Assembly: GCA_016928975.1 (NCBI GenBank)
Contig: JAFGJR010000182.1
Location: forward strand, 10,463-74,462
Length of the DNA stretch: 64,000 bases
Direction: 5' to 3'
DNA from: Sedimentisphaerales bacterium
GTDB lineage: Bacteria > Planctomycetota > Phycisphaerae > Sedimentisphaerales > SG8-4
Positions 1 to 8,022 of this stretch are shown here, piece after piece (positions within the stretch are counted from its first letter, which is position 1; the number at the start of each line of letters is the position of its first letter). The translations under genes were made by a program, and so were the position numbers. The notes under the pieces are model-generated. The model searched no databases. It was given only the letters and a program-made list of their open reading frames with translations, and was not told the origin of the DNA.

Positions 1-1
1 C

Positions 2-637
2 GGCCTGATCGGCGGTGGGCTGGTGGATATCTTCGCCCATTCCTCCGAGACTCCGCCCGAGCCACCGAAGCCCGCAGAGGATGCCTGCTGTTGCCACAAG
101 CCGAAGCACAGGTTCCTCGAGGCCTTACGCTATGGCTTCGTATCGCTGCCCCGCGATATCGGCAAGCCGCTTCTGGTCGGTCTCGTGGTTGCCGCCCTGA
201 TCGGGGTGATCGTGCCGGATGACTTTCTCGCGGAGCGATTGGGGACGGGCCTGCCCGCCATGCTGGTGATGATGGCCGTCGGGATACCGCTCTATGTCTG
301 TGCATCGGCCTCTGTGCCGGTGGCGGCCGCTCTGATCCTCAAGGGGCTCAGTCCTGGAGCGGCTTTCGTCTTCCTCATGACCGGCCCGGCCACCAACGCC
401 GCCGGCCTGGCGACCATCTGGAGCACACTGGGCCGGCGCGCCGCCATCATCTACCTTCTGACCGTCGCCGGCTGCGCTCTCGCCAGCGGTCTGCTTCTGG
501 ATTCCCTCATCTCCAGCGTTGACGTGGCAATGGCCAGCCACGACCATCAAATGGGTCCCGGCCTACTCGGTCACCTCTCCGCCGTCATCCTGCTGGCAGT
601 TCTGGGATATGCCTTCCTCTCGCCCAAACGGCACTGA
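2..637 (+). CDS. Permease, SO_0444/ArsP-like family, C-terminal part (5' truncated by window edge)
   Basis: The reading frame is open from base 2, so the gene begins before the window. The visible 211 residues start with a membrane-like glycine-rich stretch (GLIGGGLVD), then a short cytoplasmic segment containing a DACCCH cysteine/histidine cluster, then at least four hydrophobic segments. One of these carries ASASVPVAAALILKG and the next GPATNAAG, both typical of the DUF318/ArsP-like permeases that export arsenic or other soft metals. The CCCH cluster in the central loop fits the SO_0444 copper/zinc-efflux group, where it may bind the metal. Substrate cannot be decided from this fragment. 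The gene stands alone: the next gene is on the opposite strand. Confidence 0.75.
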   Translation, partial: GLIGGGLVDIFAHSSETPPEPPKPAEDACCCHKPKHRFLEALRYGFVSLPRDIGKPLLVGLVVAALIGVIVPDDFLAERLGTGLPAMLVMMAVGIPLYVCASASVPVAAALILKGLSPGAAFVFLMTGPATNAAGLATIWSTLGRRAAIIYLLTVAGCALASGLLLDSLISSVDVAMASHDHQMGPGLLGHLSAVILLAVLGYAFLSPKRH

Positions 638-818
638 TGCCCGATCTCGAGCCGTCCTTTGTTGCACAGACTGCACTGAAGCACGATCCTGTGTATGGCA
701 GGCGAAAAGGGGTCAGCTACGGCTGGCCCAAGACTGTGGAGGATGGAGGCGAATGTCATTCCGGCGGCTCTGAAGGTGCGGGCTGCGGATGTCGCCAAAG
801 TCGTGGCATGAGATCAGT

Positions 819-1907
819 CTACGGGATGATCCGGTCGATCACGTAAGGCGGTCTGTGGACCTGATCGTAAAGCCGGTAGATGTATTGCCCCTGGACCGCG
901 AGGACGAAGAACATGACACTGAATAGCAGGGTCAAGATGCCGGTGACGGACGCCCATCCTGGCACGGTGCGTCCCATCGCCCACACGACGAGAATGTAGA
1001 CCAGCTCAGCGATACTCAGGAGTGACGTTGCCACGGCGGCCCACAAGGCGATCATGAAGGGAATGGTCGAGAAGCTGAGGATTCCGTCTGCCGCAAGCCG
1101 TGTCATCTTTCGCAACGAGTACTTCGTTTTGCCGGAATGTCGTCGTTGGGGCACGTACTCCACCACGGCACTGCCGAACCCCATCCAGGGGATCATCCCC
1201 CTGAGAAAGACCTGGTTGAGCCTCAGCCTGGTGATCTCATCCACTACTTTCCTATCCAGCAATCTGAAATCGGCCATGCCCGCACTGAGGGGCACTCCGC
1301 ACAGCAGGGAGAAGCACTTGTAGAACAGCGCGGATGCCGAACGCTTGAGCCGGGGCGCACCTTCGGAATCACGTCGCTTCGTGTATACGATCGACGCGCC
1401 TTTGCGCCATTGCCCGATGAGCTGCGGGAGCAGGGCGGGAGGGTGTTGCATATCGCCGTCCATGGTGACCACGACGTCGCCTTTGGCGAATGCCAACCCT
1501 GCGGTCAGAGCCTGCTGATGACCAAAGTTGCGGGAGAAGGAGACGCCTCGGACTCGCGGATCGAGTTTGGCGAGCGACTCCACACGGCGGAAGGTGTCGT
1601 CTTCGCTGCCGTCGTCCACGAAGACCAGCTCGTAGTCCCATTCCCTCATGCTTTCGGAAATAGCCGTGTGTAATACATCGACATTCCCCCCTTCGTTGTA
1701 CACGGGAACGACAATGCTGATCAGACGGGGCCGGCGCAGGGTTCCAGGCTCTTCACTCGCTTCCTTCGAGGGACTCTCCACATGCTTGGGTCGATGCATG
1801 TCTCCCATTGGCTTCGCGGACCGTCCGCCATCCAGGCGGGTGACTTCGCGGCGGCGCAGAACCTCAGAGAACTCGCTGCTCGACGTGCTGTCCTGACGGA
1901 CATCCAT
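819..1907 (-). CDS. Family 2 glycosyltransferase, polyprenyl-phosphate (DPM1/GtrB-like) type
   Basis: This 362-residue protein has an N-terminal disordered extension of about 60 residues. A GT-A glycosyltransferase domain follows, with ISIVVPVYNEGGN at the nucleotide-binding start, FVDDGSEDDT, and MDGDMQHPP as the metal-binding DxD region. Two or three C-terminal transmembrane helices follow (FMIALWAAVATSLLSIAELV and ILTLLFSVMFFVLAV). This architecture matches enzymes that transfer a sugar from a nucleotide donor to undecaprenyl phosphate, feeding envelope or exopolysaccharide glycosylation. The ATG at 1907 follows AGGGGA at a five-base gap and was preferred over a TTG twelve codons upstream. 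It lies just downstream of a polytopic membrane protein on the same strand, which could use the lipid-linked sugar. Confidence 0.85.
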   Translation of the reverse strand: MDVRQDSTSSSEFSEVLRRREVTRLDGGRSAKPMGDMHRPKHVESPSKEASEEPGTLRRPRLISIVVPVYNEGGNVDVLHTAISESMREWDYELVFVDDGSEDDTFRRVESLAKLDPRVRGVSFSRNFGHQQALTAGLAFAKGDVVVTMDGDMQHPPALLPQLIGQWRKGASIVYTKRRDSEGAPRLKRSASALFYKCFSLLCGVPLSAGMADFRLLDRKVVDEITRLRLNQVFLRGMIPWMGFGSAVVEYVPQRRHSGKTKYSLRKMTRLAADGILSFSTIPFMIALWAAVATSLLSIAELVYILVVWAMGRTVPGWASVTGILTLLFSVMFFVLAVQGQYIYRLYDQVHRPPYVIDRIIP

Positions 1908-2070
1908 TCGATTCCCCTGTTGGCGGCCTGTTTCTTTCTCCAAGACAATGATCCAGCGTCATTCCTTCGTCCTCATAGCCTACCGGAAGGTCGCGTTGGA
2001 GTAAAGGTGCGCATGCGGATCGACGCGGCATTCCCGCTCGCACGAAGCCAGGAGGGCCAACCATACTGGC

Positions 2071-3912
2071 TCATGGCTCGCGGTCAGGGTCCTTCCAACG
2101 CTCCCCCAGCGGAACGGTTTCGCCGACACCGGGAGGCGACCAGGGCGACAGCTTGTTGCCGGCGACTGCCAGCCATACCATGGACGGGGACTCCAGGGGC
2201 TCGGAGAAGGCAAACACCAGGGTCTTGGGGAGGTTGGCTGAATCCACCTGAGAGATCGTGACGGTCATGCCGTCCAGCTCGATTCGGTCGCCCACACACA
2301 GAGGTCGTCTGCGTCCTCGTTCCAGTTGGATCGGAATCCCGCTTGTCCTTTCGATCTGGAGGCGGTAAGGATCCAGTCGCGTGCAGCGCGTGGCCTCACG
2401 TTCGTGGGCGAAGTATCCGGGCGCCAGGGCCCACACGTGAGCGGGCAAGGGTTGACCCGCCAGGGCCAGGTGGATCTGTAGATAACTCGCATACGACGCG
2501 TGCGGCGGGCTGGGGAAGATGATGGTCTTTCCGGCGAGGTCCGGCAGGACGGCAACACGGGCGAGTAGATCGTCGCGGTTGGCCAGTGCTTCGCTGAATT
2601 TCCAGTGGGAGATGAAGAAGCTGACGGGCGAACAGATGAAATGAAAAGAAACAAGGGCGGACAATACGATCCGGCCCGGCCAGGGATTGGACACTTGCGC
2701 GGAACGTTTCCATTGCCGGGCCAAGACATTCAAGAGCATCGCCAGCAGGCCAATGCCGCCGATGCCGACGTACTCCAGCATGCGGTTGGTCACCATTCCC
2801 ATACAGGCGGGCACGGTGGCCAGAAGCATCCCTGCAAAGAAGAACCGCGCAGTACGCTCGGTCTTCAACAGCGGCACGAGGAAGTAAAGGAGCACGGCGA
2901 GCCAGATCACCGCCGCGAACCAGAAGATGTGGCGCCCGGCAGGGGTCAATAGCCAAACCGTCTCTGCGGGAGGGAAGCCCCATTGGCCAAAGAGCAGGAT
3001 CGGCCCTCTTTCGAACACGGCTCTCAGGGCAGAGAGCGGCGAGCCTGCTGGGTCGGTGTAGAATCTGGAGTCGCTGACGCCGAGACCCAACGCACGATAG
3101 CTGGTCTGCCAAAGGAGGGCGGTCAGAGCGTAGGGCATCAGGCTCCAGGCTCTGGATTTCGTGCCCCCCGTGTCCATGAAAAGCGCATAGGCAAACAGGT
3201 AGGCGCAGATTCCGATGGCGGATTCCTTGCTCAACAAGGCCAGGCCAAACGCCGCAGTGCTGAGGAAGGCCCACGGCCAGGCTCTTTTCCTGCGCCAGAC
3301 ATCATGCAGGAGCAGAGAGACGACCGCAAACGTCGCCCCGATGACCGTATTGCGCGACGCAATCCAGCAGGCCGGTAAGGCATGAGCGTCATCGATGGCG
3401 AAAAGGAAGGCCGCCAGTCCTGCCACCCACGCAATCGGTATCATGCGACGATACAGGATCGCTATGCAGAACGTCCACGCGCCATACCAGAGTATATTGT
3501 GCAGATGCATGAGTGACGCGTCCTTCGGCCATAGAGCGAAATCCAGCCGGTGAGTGAGATTGCTCACCGGTCTCAAGAACGACAGCCGGAAGTCTGGACA
3601 AGACCACCACGGAAGCAAGCCGAGATTCATCATGCGCCTGGTTCTCTCGGGGTCGCCATCCGCCACCAGGTTGAATGCCCCTGGCTTCTGGAAAATCCGT
3701 TCCAATCCCGGCGGGCGCTCCATGGCGCAACGATACCAGAGATCATCGCCTTGGAGCCCGGAGCGAAGAGAGGGCAGCGCCATGGCCATGGCGAGAAGGG
3801 CCGCGATCAGGGGGAAAAGCCTGTGACTGAGGATTCCTGAGCAGAAATGGAGGGCGGTGTACCCGCGACCTGTGCCCACCGTCAGAATGGACGTTTCTGC
3901 CATTTCTACCAT
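2071..3912 (-). CDS. Polytopic membrane protein, possible GT-C type glycosyltransferase
   Basis: The protein is about 613 residues. Roughly ten hydrophobic helices fill residues 25-450, and a soluble C-terminal region of about 150 residues follows. After the first helix, a loop carries GLQGDDLWYR; an acidic pair after helix 1 is typical of GT-C enzymes that use lipid-linked sugars (PMT/ArnT/O-antigen-type). No closer family is recognised. The start is uncertain: MVEMAETS at 3912 (or the second ATG at 3903) sits just ahead of the first hydrophobic segment, and the frame stays open upstream to 4017 with unlikely sequence. It is transcribed ahead of the GT2 gene and diverges from the polysaccharide-export operon, so a role in glycan assembly is inferred from context. 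Confidence 0.6.
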   Translation of the reverse strand: MVEMAETSILTVGTGRGYTALHFCSGILSHRLFPLIAALLAMAMALPSLRSGLQGDDLWYRCAMERPPGLERIFQKPGAFNLVADGDPERTRRMMNLGLLPWWSCPDFRLSFLRPVSNLTHRLDFALWPKDASLMHLHNILWYGAWTFCIAILYRRMIPIAWVAGLAAFLFAIDDAHALPACWIASRNTVIGATFAVVSLLLHDVWRRKRAWPWAFLSTAAFGLALLSKESAIGICAYLFAYALFMDTGGTKSRAWSLMPYALTALLWQTSYRALGLGVSDSRFYTDPAGSPLSALRAVFERGPILLFGQWGFPPAETVWLLTPAGRHIFWFAAVIWLAVLLYFLVPLLKTERTARFFFAGMLLATVPACMGMVTNRMLEYVGIGGIGLLAMLLNVLARQWKRSAQVSNPWPGRIVLSALVSFHFICSPVSFFISHWKFSEALANRDDLLARVAVLPDLAGKTIIFPSPPHASYASYLQIHLALAGQPLPAHVWALAPGYFAHEREATRCTRLDPYRLQIERTSGIPIQLERGRRRPLCVGDRIELDGMTVTISQVDSANLPKTLVFAFSEPLESPSMVWLAVAGNKLSPWSPPGVGETVPLGERWKDPDREP

Positions 3913-4352
3913 CGTATCGGGGAGGTTTCTTCTGCCTGCACCTGGATTTCGGCGGTCATTATAGGAATCGGGTCCCCCCGCGCCAATACCGTAGTGAATG
4001 TGAAACCACAACGGCACAGAGAAGAACCCCGGCAGGAGGTCGTTCCTTCTGCGACATCAGTCCTGAATCGGCGGTTTCAGTGCTGCAAACGCGGCGCCTT
4101 TGCCGGCCCACGTACGGCTTCCTGCCCAAGGGAGTCCGCCGGTTCGGCCTCGGAGCTATCGCGAGCGCCTTCTACGATCCAAAAACTTAAGCGTGATACG
4201 CATGGAGCCGATAAGCGCTTGGGTATTTGCGATTTACGATTGGCGATCAGCGATTTGAGGACGTGGTGTTGGGACAGGCCCGGCTCACTGGTCGGCGACG
4301 TCAATAGTGAATCCTGAAGGATACGTCACAGGTCCCAAGGGGTGTCGGCGTT
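3913..4352. other. Divergent intergenic region of the polysaccharide locus
   Basis: This 440-bp gap lies between divergent genes and should hold both promoters; I cannot pick either out with confidence. It contains a tract of GATT-type repeat at 4221-4260 (annotated separately) and a short inverted repeat, ATCCT-GA-AGGAT, at 4311-4322 about 30 bases before the export lipoprotein gene, which could be an operator. No convincing reading frame is present. Confidence 0.5.
4221..4260. repeat. GATTTACGATT-type interspersed repeat tract
   Basis: Four imperfect units of the form TTGCGATTTACGATT follow one another here. The same kind of AT-rich tract occurs at 37870-37950 and 38990-39055 between genes. 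A related A-rich GATCAAA tract at 36570-36607 lies inside a gene. Confidence 0.7.
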
Positions 4353-6176
4353 ATGGGTAGCATTCGCAGAGTGCCGGTAGTTTTGGCCGTGATCGGCTTG
4401 AGCTTTGCAGGATGCGACAACAAGCTCCTCGACCCCACGCAGGTGGGTCGATTCCGGCCCACGCCGGCGGTGAATGTCATCCTGGACTCGTTGGGTGTCG
4501 CGGAGGAAACGCCGGTAGCCTGGGAGAATGCGGAGGAGCCTCGTCCCAAGGACATCGTCGCCCAGAAGGGCGACTATGCCTTGCGGCCGGCCGACCTGGT
4601 GCAGATCTCGATCTACGAGCTGTTCCAGGAGGGAGTGCCGCTGGTCGGCCAGTTCCTCGTCTCGGAGACCGGTCACGTGTCGATCCCCGATGTCGGGCAC
4701 GTGCAAGCGGCGGGACTGACCGAGACCCAGTTGGAGGACGAGATCAAGCGGATGCTGTCGCCGAACATCCTGAAGGAACCGACGGTGACAGTGACTCTGG
4801 CGGACTCTCAGCAACGGACATTCTCCGTCATGGGCAATGGCGTGCCCCGGCCCGGACGGTTTCTCATTCCCCGCTACGATTTCCGGCTGACCGATGCGCT
4901 GGCCACCGCCGGTGGTCCCATGCAGTTCAATGTCAGCTACGTGTATCTGTCCCGAAAGGACGAGACGCAAGTCGCCTCCACCGCCCGACCGGCCGCAGTC
5001 ACGCCGGGCAAACCCACGGCGAGACCCGAACTCGAATTGCTCGGGCCGAGGTCGGGCCAGCCGAACGCACAGAAAAAGCAGACATCTCCAGAGCCCCAGC
5101 CTCTACCTTCTGTGGTTCCCGGCGGGCGATCCGAGATCCCGGAGCCCAGGGAGCCGGCCGAGAAATTCGAGCTGGAGCGGGAGATGCTCGACATGATCGC
5201 CCCATCTGCCGACAAGAGCAAATGGCCGACGAGCACGCGAGCGGTCCCGGCTGCCCCGGTGAGCCAGCCGAAGGACGAGGATGTCGCCGCGACGGTAATG
5301 CCGTACGGCTTCCAACTTCTCGTGCCCCCCAAAGCTACGCAGGACCGGCTCGCGCGGGCGCAGGATGTGGTCCAGACGCCGATGGTGCTGGCGGCCGAAC
5401 CGAACAAACCGGCACAGGCGACCTTGTCCGCGCCGAAAGAGGGGCAGAGATATGACTGGGTCTTCCGCGACGGCCAGTGGGTTCCGGTCCCGGTAAAACC
5501 CGGCGCGGAGCAGCGTCCAATACCCAAAGAAACCGGTCCAGGCGTACAGACGGAATGGGTCTTTCGCGATGGCCAGTGGGTCCAGATCCGCAAAGGAGAG
5601 ACTCCTGCGCCGACGCCGCCGGCAGTGGCGGCTCAGCCCCAGATCCGTCAACCGACGTTGCCGATCGGGGACGAGCAGTTGCCTCCGGAGGTCGAGTGGG
5701 AGCAGGCGGCGCAGACCCGCGTGCTGAGAATCCCCACCGACAAGCTCCTGGCCGGCGACCCTCGATACAATGTGGTCATCAGGCCGGGGGACACCCTGTA
5801 CGTGCCGGTTGACATCATTGGCGAGTTCTTCATAATGGGCAATGTCAATCGCAGCGGGGTGATCAATCTCACCGGTCGGCCGATGACGCTGAAGATGGCC
5901 ATAGCGGCCGCCGGCGGACTCGGACCTCTGGCTTGGCCCAAAACCGTCGAGGTGGTTCGACGCATCGGAAAGGAAAAGGAAGAGATCGTCATGGTGGACT
6001 TGGACAGGATCGCCGCGGGGGAGCAGCCCGATTTCTTCATCAAGCCGCATGACCTGATCAACGTCGGGACGCACCCCAGTGCTCGCTGGCGCGCCGTCCT
6101 GCGCAACGCCTTCCGGGCGGCCTACGGCTTCGGATTCGTCTACGACCGGAACTTCGTTGACGTGGACTTTCTATGA
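4353..6176 (+). CDS. Polysaccharide export outer-membrane lipoprotein, Wza/BexD-like
   Basis: The 607-residue protein begins with a lipoprotein signal (hydrophobic stretch ending in LSFAGC, lipidated cysteine near residue 22). Residues 70-150 form a polysaccharide-export domain (YALRPADLVQISIYELF ... VGQFLVSETGHVSIPDVG), followed by an SLBB segment (VMGNGVPRPGRFLIPRYDFRLTDALATAGG). A long proline-rich insert of about 230 residues follows, with a twice-repeated WVFRDGQWV motif, and then a second SLBB-like domain near residues 470-560. It would form the periplasmic/outer-membrane exit channel working with the Wzc-like protein encoded downstream. The insert is unusual for the family and carries the internal repeat. 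AAGGGGTG stands nine bases before the start. Confidence 0.88.
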   Translation: MGSIRRVPVVLAVIGLSFAGCDNKLLDPTQVGRFRPTPAVNVILDSLGVAEETPVAWENAEEPRPKDIVAQKGDYALRPADLVQISIYELFQEGVPLVGQFLVSETGHVSIPDVGHVQAAGLTETQLEDEIKRMLSPNILKEPTVTVTLADSQQRTFSVMGNGVPRPGRFLIPRYDFRLTDALATAGGPMQFNVSYVYLSRKDETQVASTARPAAVTPGKPTARPELELLGPRSGQPNAQKKQTSPEPQPLPSVVPGGRSEIPEPREPAEKFELEREMLDMIAPSADKSKWPTSTRAVPAAPVSQPKDEDVAATVMPYGFQLLVPPKATQDRLARAQDVVQTPMVLAAEPNKPAQATLSAPKEGQRYDWVFRDGQWVPVPVKPGAEQRPIPKETGPGVQTEWVFRDGQWVQIRKGETPAPTPPAVAAQPQIRQPTLPIGDEQLPPEVEWEQAAQTRVLRIPTDKLLAGDPRYNVVIRPGDTLYVPVDIIGEFFIMGNVNRSGVINLTGRPMTLKMAIAAAGGLGPLAWPKTVEVVRRIGKEKEEIVMVDLDRIAAGEQPDFFIKPHDLINVGTHPSARWRAVLRNAFRAAYGFGFVYDRNFVDVDFL

Positions 6177-6203
6177 GAAAGGTTTCGTCCTGCCGCACAG
6201 GCT

Positions 6204-7271
6204 GTGACGAAAAGACAGGGTATGGCGCAGACGCTTTGCACGTCACCTGCCTGCCTGACTGGCACGGACCCATCCCTGCAAGATCGCCGATGGGCCGAGC
6301 TTGGGCTGCACAGTTACGTGAAGATCGTGATCCTCGGAGGTCTGTTCTGCTTTCTGTTCCACAGTGAGCTGGCGGAGCTGATTCATCTGTGGGCCACCGA
6401 CTCCAGTTGGTCGCACGGGTTCCTCATCCCGTTGTTCAGCCTGTACTTCCTCAACCAGCGGCGCCGCGAGATTCTCAGTCTCCAGTACGTTCGAGACCCG
6501 TTGACCGGGCTGCTGCGGGGCCGCCGGCCGGGGCGCCTGTCCGCGGGCCAGACACGGCCGGACTACCTCGGCCTGCTCCTGCTGCTGGGCATTCTCGCCT
6601 GCCATGTCTTCAACGTCGTGAGTCCCTCCGGATACGCCTACTTGCGGCCTCTGTCGGTGATTGCCGCTCTCGGGGCGGTCGTGCTGTTCCTGGGCGGGTG
6701 GCGTCTGGTCCAATACACATGGTTGCCGATAGCCTTCCTCGTGTTTGCAGTCCCTCTGCCCAGGCGCTACTACGAGGGCATGACGATCCCCCTGCGGCAG
6801 ATTTCCGCTTCGGTGGCTACTGCGTTGCTGAACGTGCTTGCCGGCGTGGACGCGACGGCCAGCGGCGTCGTCATCGACATTGTCTACAAAGGGCATCGGC
6901 TGTCCCCTGCGCTGGACGTGGCCGAGGCGTGCAGCGGCATGCGGCTGCTGATGGCCTTTGTTGCCCTCGGCGTCGCGATGGCCTATCTGCACGAGCGGCC
7001 CGCGTGGCAGCGGGTCGTTCTGCTGGTGAGCACGGTGCCGATCGCGGTGCTGTGCAACGTCATTCGCGTGGCCGTGACGGGTTTCCTCTATGTCCTGGCG
7101 GATCCACGGTACACGCAGGGCGTCTATCATGACGCACTCGGCCTGGCCATGCTGCCGCTTGCCTTCGTCTTCTACGGACTGCTCGCGACGTTCCTGTCGA
7201 ACCTGTTCGTGGAGGAAGAGGAAGGTCCGCACGGAGGCGATGTCATCGTGAGAAGACCGGGGGTCAGATGA
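6204..7271 (+). CDS. Exosortase (EpsH/XrtA superfamily)
   Basis: This integral membrane protein of about 355 residues with eight or so helices carries the three exosortase active-site elements: cysteine in VAEACSGMRLL, arginine in CNVIRVAVTG and histidine in VYHDALGL. Family members are thought to cleave and anchor exported proteins bearing C-terminal sorting signals such as PEP-CTERM, and are tied to exopolysaccharide production. It is followed with a 4-bp overlap by an EpsI-like gene, the usual partner. The start is unsure: GTG at 6204 or ATG at 6222, with no clear ribosome site for either. No protein with a PEP-CTERM-like tail was found in this window, so its substrates lie elsewhere. Confidence 0.9.
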   Translation: MTKRQGMAQTLCTSPACLTGTDPSLQDRRWAELGLHSYVKIVILGGLFCFLFHSELAELIHLWATDSSWSHGFLIPLFSLYFLNQRRREILSLQYVRDPLTGLLRGRRPGRLSAGQTRPDYLGLLLLLGILACHVFNVVSPSGYAYLRPLSVIAALGAVVLFLGGWRLVQYTWLPIAFLVFAVPLPRRYYEGMTIPLRQISASVATALLNVLAGVDATASGVVIDIVYKGHRLSPALDVAEACSGMRLLMAFVALGVAMAYLHERPAWQRVVLLVSTVPIAVLCNVIRVAVTGFLYVLADPRYTQGVYHDALGLAMLPLAFVFYGLLATFLSNLFVEEEEGPHGGDVIVRRPGVR

Positions 7272-8011
7272 ACAGACCGCGCTTCAACAAGGCGGCCTGC
7301 TTCCAGCCGGCATTTGTGATCTGTGCCGCGGTGCTGGGACTGGCCGGGGCGGGCATGACCGCGGCCAGGCAAGAGCTTGGTCTGTACGTGAAGAAGGAGC
7401 CGCTGCCGTTGAAGAAGCGGCTCAGCGAGATGGACGAGGCGAAGCTGGCCCCGTACCAGGTTGCGGCCAAGCAGAGCATCGACAATCCCGAGGTGCTGAA
7501 GAAGCTCGGGACGCAGGACTATATCCAGTGGGTCCTGGAGGACCCCCGGGTCTCTGTGGACAGTTCCGTGCGGCGCGTGCTGCTGTTCGTCACGTACTAC
7601 CCGCTCCCGGACCGCGTGCCGCACGTGCCGGAGGAGTGTTACGCGGGCAGCGGCTATCATCGAGTCGCGACGAATGGCGTCACCTTCCGAATCGATGCAT
7701 CGGGCGGTGTGCGCAGCGTCCCCGGCCGGTATCTGCTCTTCGGCGCCTCGGCCGGCAACGCCCTTCAGGGTGGGGGCCAGTTCCCGGTCCTGTACCTGTT
7801 CCGCGTCAACGGGGAGTATGCCGGCGACCGGGATGGCGCCCGTCTGGCCTTGAACAAGGATCTCTTCCGCCGGCACGCGTATTTCTGCAAGATTGAGCTG
7901 GTCTTCAACCAGGGGTATGTCGCCCCGACCAGGGCAGCCGCCACAGAGGCCGGTGAGAGGCTCCTGAGTGTGCTCCTGCCCCTGTTGGAGCAGGAGCATT
8001 GGCCGGATTGA
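7268..8011 (+). CDS. Exosortase-associated EpsI-like protein (DUF3485)
   Basis: The 247-residue protein has one N-terminal membrane segment (VICAAVLGLAGAGMTAA) and a soluble domain with RVLLFVTYYPLPDRVPHVPEECYAGSG. It ends in a stretch with RHAYFCKIELVFN. This resembles the EpsI/DUF3485 domain that is either fused to exosortases or encoded right after them. The ATG overlaps the exosortase stop in an ATGA arrangement, indicating translational coupling. The biochemical function of the family is not established; it probably acts at the outer face of the inner membrane with the exosortase. Confidence 0.8.
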   Translation: MNRPRFNKAACFQPAFVICAAVLGLAGAGMTAARQELGLYVKKEPLPLKKRLSEMDEAKLAPYQVAAKQSIDNPEVLKKLGTQDYIQWVLEDPRVSVDSSVRRVLLFVTYYPLPDRVPHVPEECYAGSGYHRVATNGVTFRIDASGGVRSVPGRYLLFGASAGNALQGGGQFPVLYLFRVNGEYAGDRDGARLALNKDLFRRHAYFCKIELVFNQGYVAPTRAAATEAGERLLSVLLPLLEQEHWPD

Positions 8012-8022
8012 AAGGGAATGGA

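Noticed and set aside
2605..3378. Plus-strand open frames opposite the polytopic membrane protein gene
   Set aside because: They are antisense to a gene with clear membrane helices, and their composition (charged, no hydrophobic core, no domains) is that of a shadow frame in GC-rich DNA.
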